NCBI GenBank assembly: GCA_016648135.1
Contig: JADDOH010002079.1
Location: 51,373-115,372, forward strand
Origin: Agrypnia vestita
Taxonomy: Eukaryota; Arthropoda; Insecta; Trichoptera; Phryganeidae
Direction of reading: 5' to 3'
DNA: 64,000 nt
Positions 9,805 to 24,600 of this stretch are shown one piece after another. A program made the position numbers and the translations under genes. Numbering within the stretch: the first letter of the stretch is position 1; each line of letters begins with the position of its first letter. The notes beneath the pieces are model-generated. The model saw only the letters and a program-made list of their open reading frames with translations, did no database searches and was not told where the DNA came from.

Positions 9805-10566
9805 AGCCATGTATTCACTAGGGGACAAATTGTCCCTCAACAGCACGCGCGGCATAGAGTCTACGTGACGTTGCAACGTCGTGCACTGTTCCGCGACGTC
9901 GCGCACAACATAGCGCGGCATTTCTACGTGCCGTGGCAACGTTGCCATGCGCACGGTACCCAAGCGAGCTCACTGCAACATTCCGCGGAGCGTCAGTACC
10001 ACGTGCTATGTTTACAAGTGAATACGCATGCGCTGCATCTGTCAAGATGACAATGCGGGGAAACGAAATCGTTCTTGAACTCATCGAGCTGTATCGATCG
10101 AAGATCGCATAGAATGTCCGTCCTTCTTCCTCTTTGCAGTAAATAATTTCGCATTCTCCTCTTTTTTCTCCTCTTACTTTTCGATAAACTCATTAACATA
10201 AACAGATACGCGGCTGTCATCATAATCTCACAGGGCGATATATTTCCGCGACGTCTGGAAAACAATAATTATTTGCAAAAACGACCTTGTTTTTAATAAT
10301 ATTCAATTTACTACAGTAAAACCTCGTTAATTTGAAATTGCGACCCAAAAAAACATTTCGAATTGCGCGGAACCCCGTTTTCGCCAAATGAGATACCGCA
10401 GCTGTCATCGTAAAATCATCGGGTGACATTTCCGCGACAAGATATGCGAGTCCCGGTGAGTACACGTCAAATGATCGCGTCATTGTCCCCGAAACATGGG
10501 CGTAGATGTTGATGCGACATGCCGAGCGGAATGTTTCGCGATTTGTCCCCTAGTGAATACATGGCT
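9805..10566. mobile_element. PIF/Harbinger-like non-autonomous element
   Basis: Perfect 26-bp inverted termini starting AGCCATGTATTCACTAGGGG are flanked by TAA duplications (9802-9804, 10567-10569). A 3-bp TWA target and such termini are typical of PIF/Harbinger. The interior is much more CpG- and GC-rich than its surroundings and carries a MADF-like fragment near 10047-10112, which supports the assignment. A fragment of the pogo-like repeat is nested at about 10313-10380. Confidence 0.8.
10047..10112 (+). pseudogene. MADF-like fragment inside the Harbinger-like element
   Basis: A short frame reads MTMRGNEIVLELIELYRSKI then stops. The string IxLIELYRSK resembles helix 1 of MADF/Myb-SANT-like DNA-binding proteins, such as the accessory protein encoded by PIF/Harbinger elements. 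The CLW motif expected next is absent, so the gene is broken. Confidence 0.4.
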
Positions 10567-10569
10567 TAA

Positions 10570-12463
10570 TGCAACATTGACAAATAACTTGAAAGTTAAA
10601 AAAAAAATGACATATTATTATGAATAATATGCCCAAAGCAATAACAAAATATTTAACGTTTCTTCATTTATTTGATCTCATTTTGGAACACAAAAATTAA
10701 GTCATAACAATAATCCCAAAATTTTCAGGATTGTATATTCCGGGATTCATAATACTGCAATCTGGATATGTATTATATATTATTAACAATTACTGTATTG
10801 GTTTTAATAAAAAAATATAAAATAAAAATATTGTATATCAAATGTAACATAACATAAAATTTTAAAAGTAGATTATTTTTTTGGGTTGATGATTTTAATG
10901 CTTTAACATGAAATGAATATTGTTTTAGCGTAACGCTATGTATTAATAAAAATATATTTATAAAAAAAATAAACTTTTTGTATTATTTCATTTACATAAT
11001 CTTAAGAATTTAAATGTGCACATATGGAATATTATTATTATGTTACACATAGAAAATAAATTTTATGTAGTAGGTATCTAATGCACATGCATAAGATAAT
11101 GTGATTACTATATTATAAAAATAATATGTTAGTAATGTTTCAAGATGAGAAAGGTTATTTTTTGTGAAACTAATTTTAAAGTCAATTTAATTTTCGAATA
11201 ATCTTGGAATATTCTAAGAATAAGGTGATTAAAAATAAAATTAATCCATTGCCCGATATTTTAGAAAATTTGATAAAGAAAACATATAAGAAACGTATAA
11301 TTTTTCTAATAAGATTCATTCTTGAAATTATAATTAGAATATATATGTTATAATACGAGTCTTCTATTAAAATCATCGTCAGAAATGCTACTTCCTTCAA
11401 TTGAAATAGTCATTAGATAGATAGGTAGGTATGTACCTATTAGTAGACGAATAACTTATTCCAAATGGAGAGCGACACTCCCCTCTTTTTTCTCAACAAA
11501 TTCTTACCATGTAATATTAAAGTAGCCGTTTACTGAGAGCGAGCATAAAACTTAGTTGCGCCGCGAATGGTATAACGCGCTCGCCAGTGTCAGCCGTAAA
11601 CATGACAGACATAAGACAAGCTATCAAACCTGTATAAACCCAAATTCATCGGCGCATTCCACACTACGCTTCTCCCTTCCTCAAATGTGAACAAAATATC
11701 TCGATAGTCACTCTAGCTACGTACTACGGTACCCACACAATCAAGTTTTGATAGGTATATATAGCAACATTTTTGGTAGAGACCTACTTTACCGTTGTGT
11801 AATAAACATTACAAGTATGAGCTGTCAACTGATGTCAACAAGAGATGACGAATGCTATCTCTTTTCAACTAAACACAAGTAGTTTTTATTCTATTATGGC
11901 GTGTTCTTTATTTGTGCGTGTGAAATTTTTAAAAAATGACGGTCATATGTGTTGTGGAAACTTTTAAACTTTCGTAAAACAGTATCTTCCGTGTTCTAAT
12001 AATCTGACTGCTCGGTGAAACGTCTTAGATAAGTTACGAAAGTTTTTGAGGTCAAGTAGTAGTGCCTACAAACAAAAATGTTACTAATGTTCTAATTACG
12101 TGGGTAAATATCTTATATGAATGCATACCTGAACTAGTTGTATTTTTATAATCCGTTATTACAGACTTTTCGAGGTTTCAAAGTATGTTCGGCCGCGATC
12201 GGGTTCTAATCTATTCAAATTTCAAAGATGTAATTTGTGTTCCACTTTCAAATGGATTTATCTTTTTATCGAAAGAATGTAAAAGTTGACGGAACCATCT
12301 CCCTTGATGCGTTGGACGATGGCGTAGAAAATTAAGAGTTTTTTAATCGGAAAATCGTCCGCGTTACAGTTTTATTATTTTTATTGTCGGTTTCACGCGT
12401 GATAATAAATATTCTTCAAATGAAACATTTGTTGCGAGCGTATTTGCGGAAGATGTTAAAGAA
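10570..12463. other. AT-rich flank, then 5' region of the zinc-finger gene
   Basis: 10.57-11.45 kb is nearly pure AT-rich sequence. From about 11.46 kb it becomes more balanced, as expected for the 5' flank or 5' UTR of the exon at 12464. An upstream ATG at 12453 opens a four-codon uORF overlapping the proposed start. I see no clear TATA box. Confidence 0.4.
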
Positions 12464-12658
12464 ATGATGACAGATGAGAGTACGGATGTCAGCAAATATG
12501 GTAGTTTAATCGGCAGTTCTGATATAGGCAAGGAGGACCAAAGTTCGGACCAATTTGATTTTGAGAGTGTAGGAGAGAGTGCTGCTACGGAAAATGAGAC
12601 AGCTGATGCTGACAGCGATAGCCACAGTCAGAACCACCCTGTTGTAAAAGTAAAAACG
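12464..12658 (+). CDS. Probable first coding exon of the zinc-finger gene
   Basis: Starts MMTDESTDVSKYGSL and is rich in D, E and S (for example ETADADSDSHSQ). It ends in phase 0 at AAACG|GTAAAA (an earlier phase-0 donor exists at 12643). Base composition and low stop density set it apart from its surroundings. The join to 36249 is inferred. Confidence 0.5.
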
Positions 12659-15600
12659 GTAAAATATACCAATTTCCTTAACTAATTTCACACATGTAAA
12701 TATACCTACTTCACATTTTTGTTCAATCATTATTTATCTGATTTATTAAAGTGTACCTAATATTTTTTTTACTATTTAAAAAAACCCATTAAAGGTCTTT
12801 GACTTCTAAAAATTGCTATCTTCATTCATTAACTATAAATAGATTTAATTTGTAATTTATCAATTTTTTGTGAAATAATTAAGCCCACAGACATCTTTTA
12901 AAGCTTAAAGATAATTTTGGTAATGCACGATTTTTATAATTGACTGGAATAAAAATAGATCACACACTTGAATCATTTAAAAGGTATTGAATATTTATAG
13001 CTTGTAGCTTGGTACCTCTGTATAGACTACCTAACTGTTTCATGCAATGTACATTTAATTATGCCATTATTCATGTAATTAAAAAACATGGCCTCATATT
13101 TATGAGAAATGATGAACATCAACTTTCAAATACCTTCTATTGTATATTGTACGATCTCATATCTTTTCAAGTTGAACTTGTACTTATTATCTATACTTTT
13201 TTTTGATAAAAAAATACTTTTGTACATCAATTTATCAGTACATGGTTTATAATGCTACTTTATAATGTACCTACTTAGGAAATAATCAAATTATAAATAA
13301 TGTGAGATGGTAGGTACTTTGGCAATATTGTTAACTTAACAGAGATAAGTAACACTATACAACATTTGTAAGTTTCGTGATAAATTGTTTATTTAAATAT
13401 ATTATTAGAATGGTTTGAAAACAACATATTTACTGGAAACATGCATTTGATTATTTATATATGTTTATATATCTTATTTATTAAAAGTACTATTTATTTC
13501 AGCATTTTATAGAAAGCTTCATAAATAGGTTAATTTTAATAATGGAAAATATAATTTATTATAAAAAAAAATATCTGAAAAGCGATGATGGGTTAGCTTC
13601 AATATTTATTTTTAAAGAATCATAAGTTTTTCTCCAGAATGGATAGTTACATTTAATTAGGTTAGATTTTTTATGTTCCGTTTGTGTGGCATTCTGTTGA
13701 AAATTGCTTGTATGAAGCAAATTTTTCTAACCTTTATTGAATATAGACTAAATTTCAGTATAAATATTATTTAGAAACGAGTTAGATTAATATTTTAGGC
13801 TGTTAATGTGGTTCATAACATTGTCTAGTGGTCATATTATGGCATCGTTGTTAGAGCATGAATGCTCTTCTTTAAATTGGATTTCTCTGTACATAATCAC
13901 CGTCTTTATTTCTAAGTTTGTCTTAAGATTTCACCAAACCAGCTTTCTTTTTATTTCCTATCGTGGACAAGAGATGGCAATACGTCGTTAGGTTATCTAA
14001 ATGTCGATTCAGACAATTTTCACATTACTACAATGCACAGTATCCCAGAATTCCAAGATCATTCAAAAGTTATGAATTTAGTTTTAATATTTATGTAAAA
14101 AAAAAAAACATTTTTACTACTATCAAGAGATCGGCCCGGCTAGTGTACGGTCCATGTCATTTTCGGGACAGGATTGGATGTCAAGACCAGGGTGTGGCAC
14201 TTATGAGTTGATTTGAAAAATTGACATGGCGGTTACTTTACATTTATATTACTTTAAAATATATTTTTGTCATTACAATATTTTCGAGAGGTTCAGTCCT
14301 TCTCATCGACAGGAATAAATAAAAAGTAAATTAATAAAAACTTGTTTGTGTGTGTGGTACACAGTTTGGTTTATTTAAAAAATTGAAATAAGTGAATTTC
14401 AATGCTGTCGTTCAAAAAAGTATCTTATATAAAAACCTCGTGACCAAGTTCTGAATACGTGGTTCGCCAAAATATCGATTGCATCCTGACGTAAGATGAC
14501 ATCTCCAAATCCCAAAAAAAAAAAATTTTTTGTTACGCTTTAGGATACTGCGTAAAATTTGGGCTCCCTCCCTCTCTTCGCTTGGTCAATCCATCTATCA
14601 GTATAAATATGAATAATAAATAATGCCTTCTGTTTCAAGTTTTGCTCAGTTGTACTCTAGGACCCTGAGGAAAATAATTTCATCTCGCTCAGTCCATCCC
14701 CCGCCCTCCAATAATGATATTATAAATGATGTGATTGTAATAGTTTGGTGTTGGATTGCTACAATGATTGTTAACTGTAATTATTCATAATTCGGTGATC
14801 AATCACTGATTCATTAGAAATAAAACCTTCAAGTGTTGAATCACTGTTCAGTTCCGAATATATTAAATTAAAAATTATCAGTCAACAATATGACAGTCTC
14901 ATTATTATACTTTTATATTGTTGGAACGGAATTCATTATTTTTTTGAAAATCTCGGAGGTTGAAAGAATTACGTGCAATTTATTTCATTGTCTCAAGACC
15001 ATGATTTAACGGTTGGTCGAGCGACGCATGATAGTGGTCAATTATAATGTATACATACAATACATAGTAATCAATATAAATAATTTTAACAATCGTCTCT
15101 GATTCATTGTATATGAAAATATTGTAATACTACGCAAATAAATGGCCATTCATACAAGCATTTTTGATTTACATATATATCCTGGATACAAAACTGAATA
15201 CGATTTGGAAAAATAGATTCGTTATTTTTCCATATTCCTCTCCGGAGTAGGAATACGAACATTGAAACGAAGAAACTTGGCAATTTTAAAATGAGCTGGA
15301 GGCAAATACTTAAGATTTCTCTGGACAGCGATTTGTGTGAATGTCCCAATTTCAGAACTATTAAAGAGATTGTCCGTCCAATTATTCGAACACTTCACCT
15401 GCAGAGAGAATTACAACCTGGGAAAGCTGGTGGTGACTTTAAGGGTGGAATAACAGAGAAGAAGAGGGTGATCTCCTACTCGATGCCCTGATCAGATCAA
15501 AGGCGCAGCTATCCAAACTGCAGACTATAGAGAAGGTAGATGAGGATCGTTAAAGATCTCAACCGTCGGTAATGAGAGAACTGAGTGAAGAAGGATTTAT

Positions 15601-18600
15601 CATAGTAGTTTCATTTTCAGGGAAATTTAAGAGAAAATTATATTTTGTGTGTTTGTATAGTGAATTGTAAACGTTCAACATTTAATCGATTCCTGTACTA
15701 ATTAGAAATTCTTTTATTCATATAAATTCTGCCATGAAAATCATTTCCAGTATTCTTGTTTTTTGCAGACACGTTATAAAAAAAATTATGGTGCTAAATC
15801 AGTATAAAAAGAAACTCATTCAGAATCACAATGAAAATTTAAATTCCTATTCGGACGTGAGATAGGCCAACGAACCCTCCACCTTCCTATTCATTCATTT
15901 AATTTCAAAAAATTCATTAAAATTCATCAAAAAAGTATTCAAAAAATAATATTAACTTCATAAATATTTATTCTTCTAAATAATATCCAATGTTCTTATG
16001 TATTTGACGCGTGGAAAAATTTAAAAGGAAATAAAATATAATATGTACGAATTAGTAGTGGATATGATTAAGTGCCCTTAAGGTGAATACTCACGAAAAC
16101 AGCGCTAAATAAATGATCCAACTATTATTATGATGTGATATTTTTGTTCTGAAAGTATATTTGTCAGATAGAAAATAAAGAATTCAATTTCTAATACTAC
16201 CATGAAGAAATCAATTTCTCTTCCTAAAGTTTCTACTTTTGTGATCTTCAGCTCATTGTTAAGTTCCTGGTTACAACGACTAACTTTATAAATGTTTTAA
16301 AATGATTTCAAAATATAATTATACATTACCTTTAGGCTGTTTCAACAGGTGCCTTTGGTTTGCAGCTGTTTTCTATATCAGTATGGAATTAGTTAATAAA
16401 AATCCATTAGGAGACCAATATGTGTTTCAATACAATAGTATACCAGATGATACCTAACAGAATAAATACACTAATGAATTTATAAAATATCCAAACATGA
16501 AATTCTTGCTGACCAATATCTGTGTGTTGGTGCTTAAAAAGACCCGCAATCGTGGCACTCCATTGTGATGTAGTACAATCAAATAAATATGACTATAAAA
16601 TGCACCAAACGCAATGCACGCAACTGGATTTAAATTTTTTTAAAGAACGCGCCTGCCACATTGTCAGCATCGAACGTATTAATATATCCAAAAATGTTAC
16701 AAGAATAAACAACTTCATCAGCTATTGTTGATCCACCGTTGGAAGAAGTCCTCCGTGATTCCACATTCTTCACAATGTTTGCCATGTCATTCCCCACTGC
16801 TCCGATAATTTTGCGTACCTTCGAAAATGGGCAATCTTGGTTATATGTCGTAGATTCCATTCGTCTTTAGCAGGCTTATGGAGCTCGGAGTCAATGACCG
16901 CAGTCACGGTAGAGCGCCATTCATCGCCTTTGTGGTACCTCGTGCAGGTCTGTCATGGTCTTTCTTTGAGACTCGTTCCTGTTAGTGTAAGAGGATTTTG
17001 TGCATATTACGGGAGTCTTAAAATATATCCATCAGTTCGATATCGCTGCGCCTTAAAATATGACGAGCCCATTGCCATTTACAATAATCTTTCAGCTCAG
17101 TCTGCGCTAAAACCCAAATGTTTATTTTGCTATCTTTTGATTCCCAGTATACATATTTCCATACTGCCTTATATGTATGCAGTCAGTACTTTAAAATAAG
17201 CTCAATATAACTAGAATTTCTACAAAATAAATTGAAATAAAATATTTATCTTGTAATATTCCTGTCACAATTATTATAATATTATTCACATAATCACTTC
17301 CCTTGTCAATGTATTTGGTCCAGCGGCCCACGAGTTTGCGTATTCCTTCCAAGAAGAAGATTATCGGTTGGTCGCGAAGCCACTTTTGCACCGCTTCCTG
17401 CACATCTCAGTCTGTGGGAATCCCTACAAACTTCACAGACGCCGAGCCTGTCGTGGATGATTCGATGGGCAGGATCTGGATCTGGATCAGGACTGATGTT
17501 CGAGGAAGACGCTACTTCCCTGAAGGTAACTCGCCTATTTGCTAGAACCATCTCTCGAACTAGCTAAATCTTGTCATCCATGGTGGAGATTAGCGGGCTT
17601 CCTGCTCCCTCTTCTTGTGTCACACTCCTCTGACCACTTTCAAACTTCCAGTCCACAAAAAAGCACTTAACATGATAAAGTCTTCAATGTATTTCAGCTC
17701 CTTTCACAGCTTCCAACCAGAGTAATCAGGTCACACCTTCTAGGTTCAAACTGCTGGCAAAACGAATATATTTACGTTGTAATAGCCGGAAGGCAAATGA
17801 CGCAATCGGGATCAAAAGTCAGTATGACAACCATAGGCTACCCATGTTCCAATGCACAGATTCCACACACCTGCTGTACTGTATAGTTCGGAACGTCTGA
17901 ATTAGCTGTAAAGTTTCTGGGAAACAAATATTAATTAAATAATCCTTATCTTAAGAAAACATTAATTTAAAATTCTAGCCGTAATTCGTCCTACGGTTAG
18001 AAGTTTTATTTCCTACTTTTCTGTGCTTAACTTCATGTCAATTCTTCATTTATCTTGCCCAAGAAATTTGCTCCATAGATATAGGCAAGTCGAGAAAAAA
18101 CTGTATTTTTAAGGCTGCGCATTTTGTGTAATAGACAAGTAAATTTAGCGTGCTTCTTCAAAAGGTCCTATGCCAGGTGAAAACTACGCACACGTCATCG
18201 CAGAAATTTTATTTTTTACAAATTCCACCCAAAACTTTCGGTGTAAATTCTATTTGTCTTTTCTATGGTGAATGTAAATACAAATACCACATGTCATCTG
18301 TCATATCATGATATCATAAAATGTTGATTTATTTTTATGAAATGAAACATATATCTGAAATTAGAATTATTCCCGATTTGATTATATATAAATCGTCTTC
18401 AAAGTATATTGAAATTTTTTACCGTATTAGCTGTACCTATATAAAATATTTATTTATTTAGGAAATATTGTTTACAATACTTCTTTTATAGTGCAGTTAT
18501 TTTTGTGGATTGAAGCTACTCAAAATTGTTCATTATAGACAGTTAAAATTTTTTGAAAAATGTATATACCCTTATAGGTATATGTGTATATATATATATA

Positions 18601-21600
18601 TTTTTAATATAGGTATATAATTGGTCACAGCATAACCTAAGTTTGTACCCACTACACGCCACTGGTATCCAGAACCTAGTATTCACTACCGTGAGTAAGA
18701 ATTGGAAGAATACATTGGTCAAAGACTCTTCTCTTAAAACGGTGCAGCATTGTTAAAAAACCTAAGTGCCCACTATCATCATGAGCCACGCCCACACTTT
18801 ATATATGAAAATAGTTCACTACCAGGCGCGTGCAGTGAGAACAAGAGGCGTGGCTTTTATTTAAATACATATTTGGAAAAAAAATCGGAATTAAATATTT
18901 ATCTGGCAGAATATTAAAAAATATTATAATCTGAAAAATATGTTAATTATTGGGGGAGGAATATTACGAGATGTATCTCTTATTTCTTTTCAAAAATATG
19001 GTTAGGAAAATGTCACGCTTCTTGTTCTCACTGCATGCTACAATTAATTTAAATTGACATTTTGCATATTCTAAATGTGGTCACGAATAATGATTGAATG
19101 AATGTATTTATTTTTATATTGTTAGATTACATGTAATTTGTTTTACCAAATTACATGTAAAGATTTTATGTAATTTGGTTAAACCTTGTGTTTAGGTGAT
19201 GTATTTGTAATACAAAGCTCTTGAATATCAAAGTGAGTTTCTCCTTAAAATAAAACCAACACAACCCAAAAATCAAACATAGTAATTTTGTTCTCTGTCT
19301 GTCCGTCTGTCCCTTTAATTTCGTTGAATTCACGGCTAAAAAAATAAATTAAACGGCCGGAGATGGGGCTCGAACCCCGGGCTAGCAATCTCGAAGTCGG
19401 CAACTATAGCGATGCATTCGCCGAGTCTGCATTACCCGTCAAAAATACAGTACATATTGGACTTAGCAAAGATGCGAGCCATTTCATGTTCCGCCCAATC
19501 GCCAGGGTTTAGAATAGTACATTTAACTGCCGGCAGCAGAAATAAAAAAAAATGTTCAAATATTTTGATAATAGTTGTTATTATTATTTCATGGGTGTCG
19601 GCTTTAAATAAGTAAATACTTATTCTTTAGGAACTGGCAAAAGTACCGTCATTTTTTATAGGTTACAGCTAGTATACTTATATAAAAATGATTGATACGA
19701 AATACCTTTTTATATTTTTATTGTTTAATTTTTATATTGTATTGGATGCATTTCACCGTCACTAACAAAATCACTGCTGTCTTTGACATACTGAAATCGT
19801 TTTCTTTTGTGCGAGTTTATTATTTAACTTGTATTGAAGCTAAACAATTTTTCGTAATCGATACAAATTAAACCCACCACACTACACATCTTGAATCCCC
19901 AAAATATACTCCAAATGTATACTAGGGTTTAGCAAAGACGCTAACCAATATTCCGTCATTTTTTATAGATTACAGCTAATAATATAATATTTATCACAGA
20001 CCACCAGAACACGATCTAACGTAAATTTGTTGGTACACAGTCTGGTTCCATAGTTGATTCCAATATGCTTGACTTGCTTAAAAAAATTACTGCTAGCTTG
20101 TAAATTTTGAAGCATTTATGAAAATACCAAACTAAATGCTCTTAAACGATATAATGTCTTAGTAAATGTTAAAACCTTTCCGCGATGGTGTTGCAATCTT
20201 CACTTAGGTGGATAGTGGTGTCCACAATAATACTCGGTGTGAAGTTACAGCTGTATTGGATCGACTTTATACAATTTAATATATATATTCTATGGCGCGC
20301 GACCGTATTACGCGCTGGCTCTGATCGGACTGCATTCACGTGGTCCCAGCCAACCTTGCGTTTTCTTTCTCACTCCCTTTCTAGTTCGCTCTCTTTCATG
20401 CATTCCACAGATACCGCAGTAAACAAGTCTTGTTTTACTACAAAATGATGTTTTTACTCAGAAGGACTCAGTTTAGAATGAATTTTTTTTTAATTAAAAA
20501 AAAAATGTTTTGTTTACTGGTGGATTTAATTATTCAAGAATAAATACTTTAAGGCTAGGTGCGCACTACGAACTTTTTGCCGTACGTTGCTACACTGCAT
20601 TATTTTGTCGCTGCGCTGTGCAAAAACGCTGCGGCATAATGTCGCACCGCAGTGAGTTGTATCATGTTACAGATTTTTATTATTATTATATGTTATTTTG
20701 CCGCAAGGTGCGTGCAATACAATTCAAAACCCTTTGTTACAACATTACGCTGCGACAGTATGCCGCAGCGTTTTTCGCCGTGCGGCGAAAAATTCGTAGT
20801 GCGCGCCTAGCCTAACTACAGTGTGTGTCTTAAATATACGGGAGGGAGGAAATTCTTCCACTCTGACGTATCTCATTTAAAGAAGGGGTTTAGTTCATCC
20901 TTGTACAGTTTAATTATGAAAAAAAATACCCGCAACTCTAATTCTGAGAATAATTACTGATGTTCCGTGGAATAATTTATTTTTTTTAAATGGAAAAAAA
21001 TATCTACTGTAAGCTTAACTTCCAATTTTAAAGAATTAAGAAAATTTAGAATGCAAATTGTTGTTTTGTAGTCTCATGATACAGTTTGATTTGTATTTCG
21101 CAGAAGGATGTAATTGAATACCTTTGTTTAATTTAGTTTGAATAAGTGCATTGTAAACATTAACAAATTTGTTTATGCAGAAGTATATTGTTTCCATTTC
21201 AAAGAAACAACTCCAATGTCAGCGAAAATATTTAAATTTATTTTTCCGTTCCCATGGCATTCCTCATCCAGTTTGTGGGCAAGTCATCCGTTCGCCGGTC
21301 ACATCCGACACATGTGTATATTCTGTACATCCAGGCAAATTTTCTGCAGTTTAAAATATCATTATCAATAATAATGTAACGTTTTGTGGTTAGTTTAATA
21401 AAAATTGTGTTGAATCATACATAAAGGTGACGCAATCAAACTAAGTCATTTCAATTTGTGATTTCTCCTAACTCCCAACAAGAAACTGTGGATCTCCTGG
21501 AAACAAGGTGAACAATGCTTTCATACGCAATGAAAAAAAAAATTGTAAATACCTACATACCTTGTTATAAATAAACTCCTTATACGACAACATTGTGAAC

Positions 21601-24600
21601 GGATATCTGAACATAACTCTTTAAAAAAAAAAAAATTATTTTATTTAATAGATAAATATTTATGATTTTTAAATTTTTTTTTTTACAATAATTATATTGA
21701 CAGTTTTTACAATGGTATTTCTCTTCTACATGAGTAATATAACTCGTGAGTAGGAGAGGAGTATCATTATATTTTAAATATATTAATTAGTAAGTAGTAC
21801 ATACTATTTACCATTTTTGTTACCATAGCATCATATAAAACTTTAAATTCTATATCATCATCATCATCATCAGCTGTTTTCTATTCACTTGAGGACAAGG
21901 CTTCCCTAAAAGTCAACTTTTTCTATCTTGGGCTTCGCTCTCCGTGTCAACCCATCTAGTCGCAACCTCGCTTCGCAGCAGTCCTCCAACTGTTTCCGAC
22001 AGCTCTTCCTAGGTCGGCCCCCGTCTTCTGCCTTCTGGTCCTCCCTGGAATAACCTCTTTTGCATACGCAAGATATGTCCCAGTCACCGTAACTGTGGTT
22101 TCTCGATAAACATCAATAAGGGCTCTACTTCGAGACATTCTCTCGAGTATTTCCGATTCTGTCCCTTCTGGTTACTCCTACTATTCTTCGTAGAAATCCC
22201 ATCTCGGCGGCCTGTAGCCTTGAGCGGGTTCTTTCGGTCAAGATCCAATGCTCGTGGCCGTACACCAGGGCTGGCCTGAAAACTGATTTGCATACTGCCA
22301 ACTTTGCTCACTGGCTGAGCTCCACTTTTCTAAGTACGGGATAGTACAGGGATCGTGCTACCTGGCTTGCCAATATTTTATTTTCATTGCATATTCAATG
22401 AATAAAATATTTATGTACATATTTGACGGGAAGATAAATTCTGATCTTGAATTAACTGCGAAATCTTTTTACATATTCTTCTGCTAGCTGATTCTGTTTG
22501 GTTGCTTTACGGTTTCGGTTATTTGAGTACCGGCGAAGAGGGACTTTACTATGTGTAGATAAAAAGAATATTAACATTAATCATTGCAAGGGAGCAAGGG
22601 TACGCAGATAACACATATTTATTCCTACAAACACTTTTAAAAGTCCAGATAAAGCTCTTTTTCTTATCTATTATTGTGTCAGATTTCATAACTGTCTTTC
22701 TGTTGATGTGCTCGTGTCCAAGCTTTGTGGTTGGTATACCGGGCTGTGTGACGAGGCTCCAGTTATTTCTCTGTTCATCTTGTTGGATATCAACTCCTCG
22801 CTCTTCAGCCTTGTATCAGCATTCCCAGTGATCACTAACTTCTAAAGGCTATCTCTGCGTCTTCTAGCAACACTAGCAATGCAATCGAGAATTATTTTCT
22901 TACATGTTTTGGAGAGCCGTTTTATCCTCATTACGGAGTTCCTGAAGAATGGAGACATTTGTTTGTATCATAATCCATGGTATACACAGCATTTGATTAA
23001 AATCATATCAGTTTCATTACCAAAGAATCTGTGCTTAATTTTTAAATTGGACATATTACCTATAATTAATTTAAGTGTTCAAAAAGAAATGATATAATCT
23101 TGTCGGTAATATTGCAGTTGGGTATTAATGTTTACGGTATGTTTACGCCTCTTATTATATTATACTAGGTTTTATTTTATTACTCTGTAACAAATTGCTT
23201 TTATTCGTGATACGTGTTATTTATAACTATTTTTTAACTTGTATGTTTTACTTTATGTTTCAATGAGTAGTTCTTTTAAATAGTCTGGTGAGTAATAAAT
23301 TAATGTAAAACATAGAAATGAACTTTACTATAAGGTGTCTCATAGCTAGTGCCAAAAACTTTACAGGTGGATTCCTGCCTTGATAATGAGTGGAAAATGT
23401 TCAAGCAACCATGACCTAATTATCAATAGTTATGGAGATATGCAAAATCAAAGTTTGCATTTTTTTTTCAATATTTCTGACTTATTTTTTACAAAAAGTT
23501 GAAATATTATTGCAGTTAATTATATCAATTATGAAAAATTCGTACAAGTCATAAAATGATAAGGACCTTGCAAAAATTTAAAATAGAATTTTTACAAGGT
23601 TTTTATCATTTTATTTGAGCTGTATTGAAACCAATGAATTATTCATAATCGATATAAGTTCAACTTTTTGCAAAAATTAAGTCAGAAATATTGAAAAAAA
23701 ATGCAAACTTTGATATTGCATATCTCCATAACAATTGATATTATTAGGTCACGGTCGCCTGAACATTTTCGACACATTATCAAGGCAGGAATCCACCTGT
23801 AAAATTTTTGCTACTAGCTATGAGACACCCTATGTATGTCAATAATTTTTCATTCAGAAGTACACATGTTATGAAAATTTTAACTTTAAAGTTTGGCTCA
23901 CAAAATGTAACTAACAGGTTTTGTTAAGTACCAGTACGCGTATACTTGGGCAAAAACTGTAATTTTTATCTGGTCCCCCATTCGAGATAACCTTGAAATC
24001 AGCAAAAATTTTAATTTTTAAACTTTGATAACACAAAATGGCAGGAATAACCAATTTAAGTCAGACTTTAACTCTTCGTAGCTGGAAACCCTAGTCATAG
24101 TTATAACTCAAAAAAATTTCATGAAAATCGGTGATCGTGCTCCCGTATTTGGCATATTTCAAGGCCATTTAAGTCATGGTTAATTTAAAATTTAAAATTT
24201 CTATAGCCCTATTGTGTCATCTTTGTGGAGGGGAGGGAAAGAAAACCAAAACCTTTTATGGGAGAACGATATATTTTTTCCAAACCTCTGTACAGCTCCA
24301 TTTTTGCTTATCCTCCTCAGACCCAAAGGATAATCAAAATCTGTCCTTTAACTCATCTTTAATGAAAAAAAAATTACATCTTATGGTTCGTGTCTTCAGG
24401 GGTATTATGCCATGTTTTTACGACCTTTCTGGCCAACGTTTCGGATCCCATTGCAGGGTCCAACATCAGCCCTGATGATGGACCCTGCAATGGGATCCGA
24501 AAGGTCATAAAAATACGACATAATACCCCAAAAGACACAAACCAGAAGATTCTGAGTGGCCGTGAAAACCCACCGAACATTTTTAAGAATTTTACAGTTC

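Noticed and set aside
15291..15540. Possible exon of a cytoskeletal (formin-like) gene
   Set aside because: One frame looks coding-like for about 30 residues, but there are frame breaks, no clear splice sites and no firm domain match.
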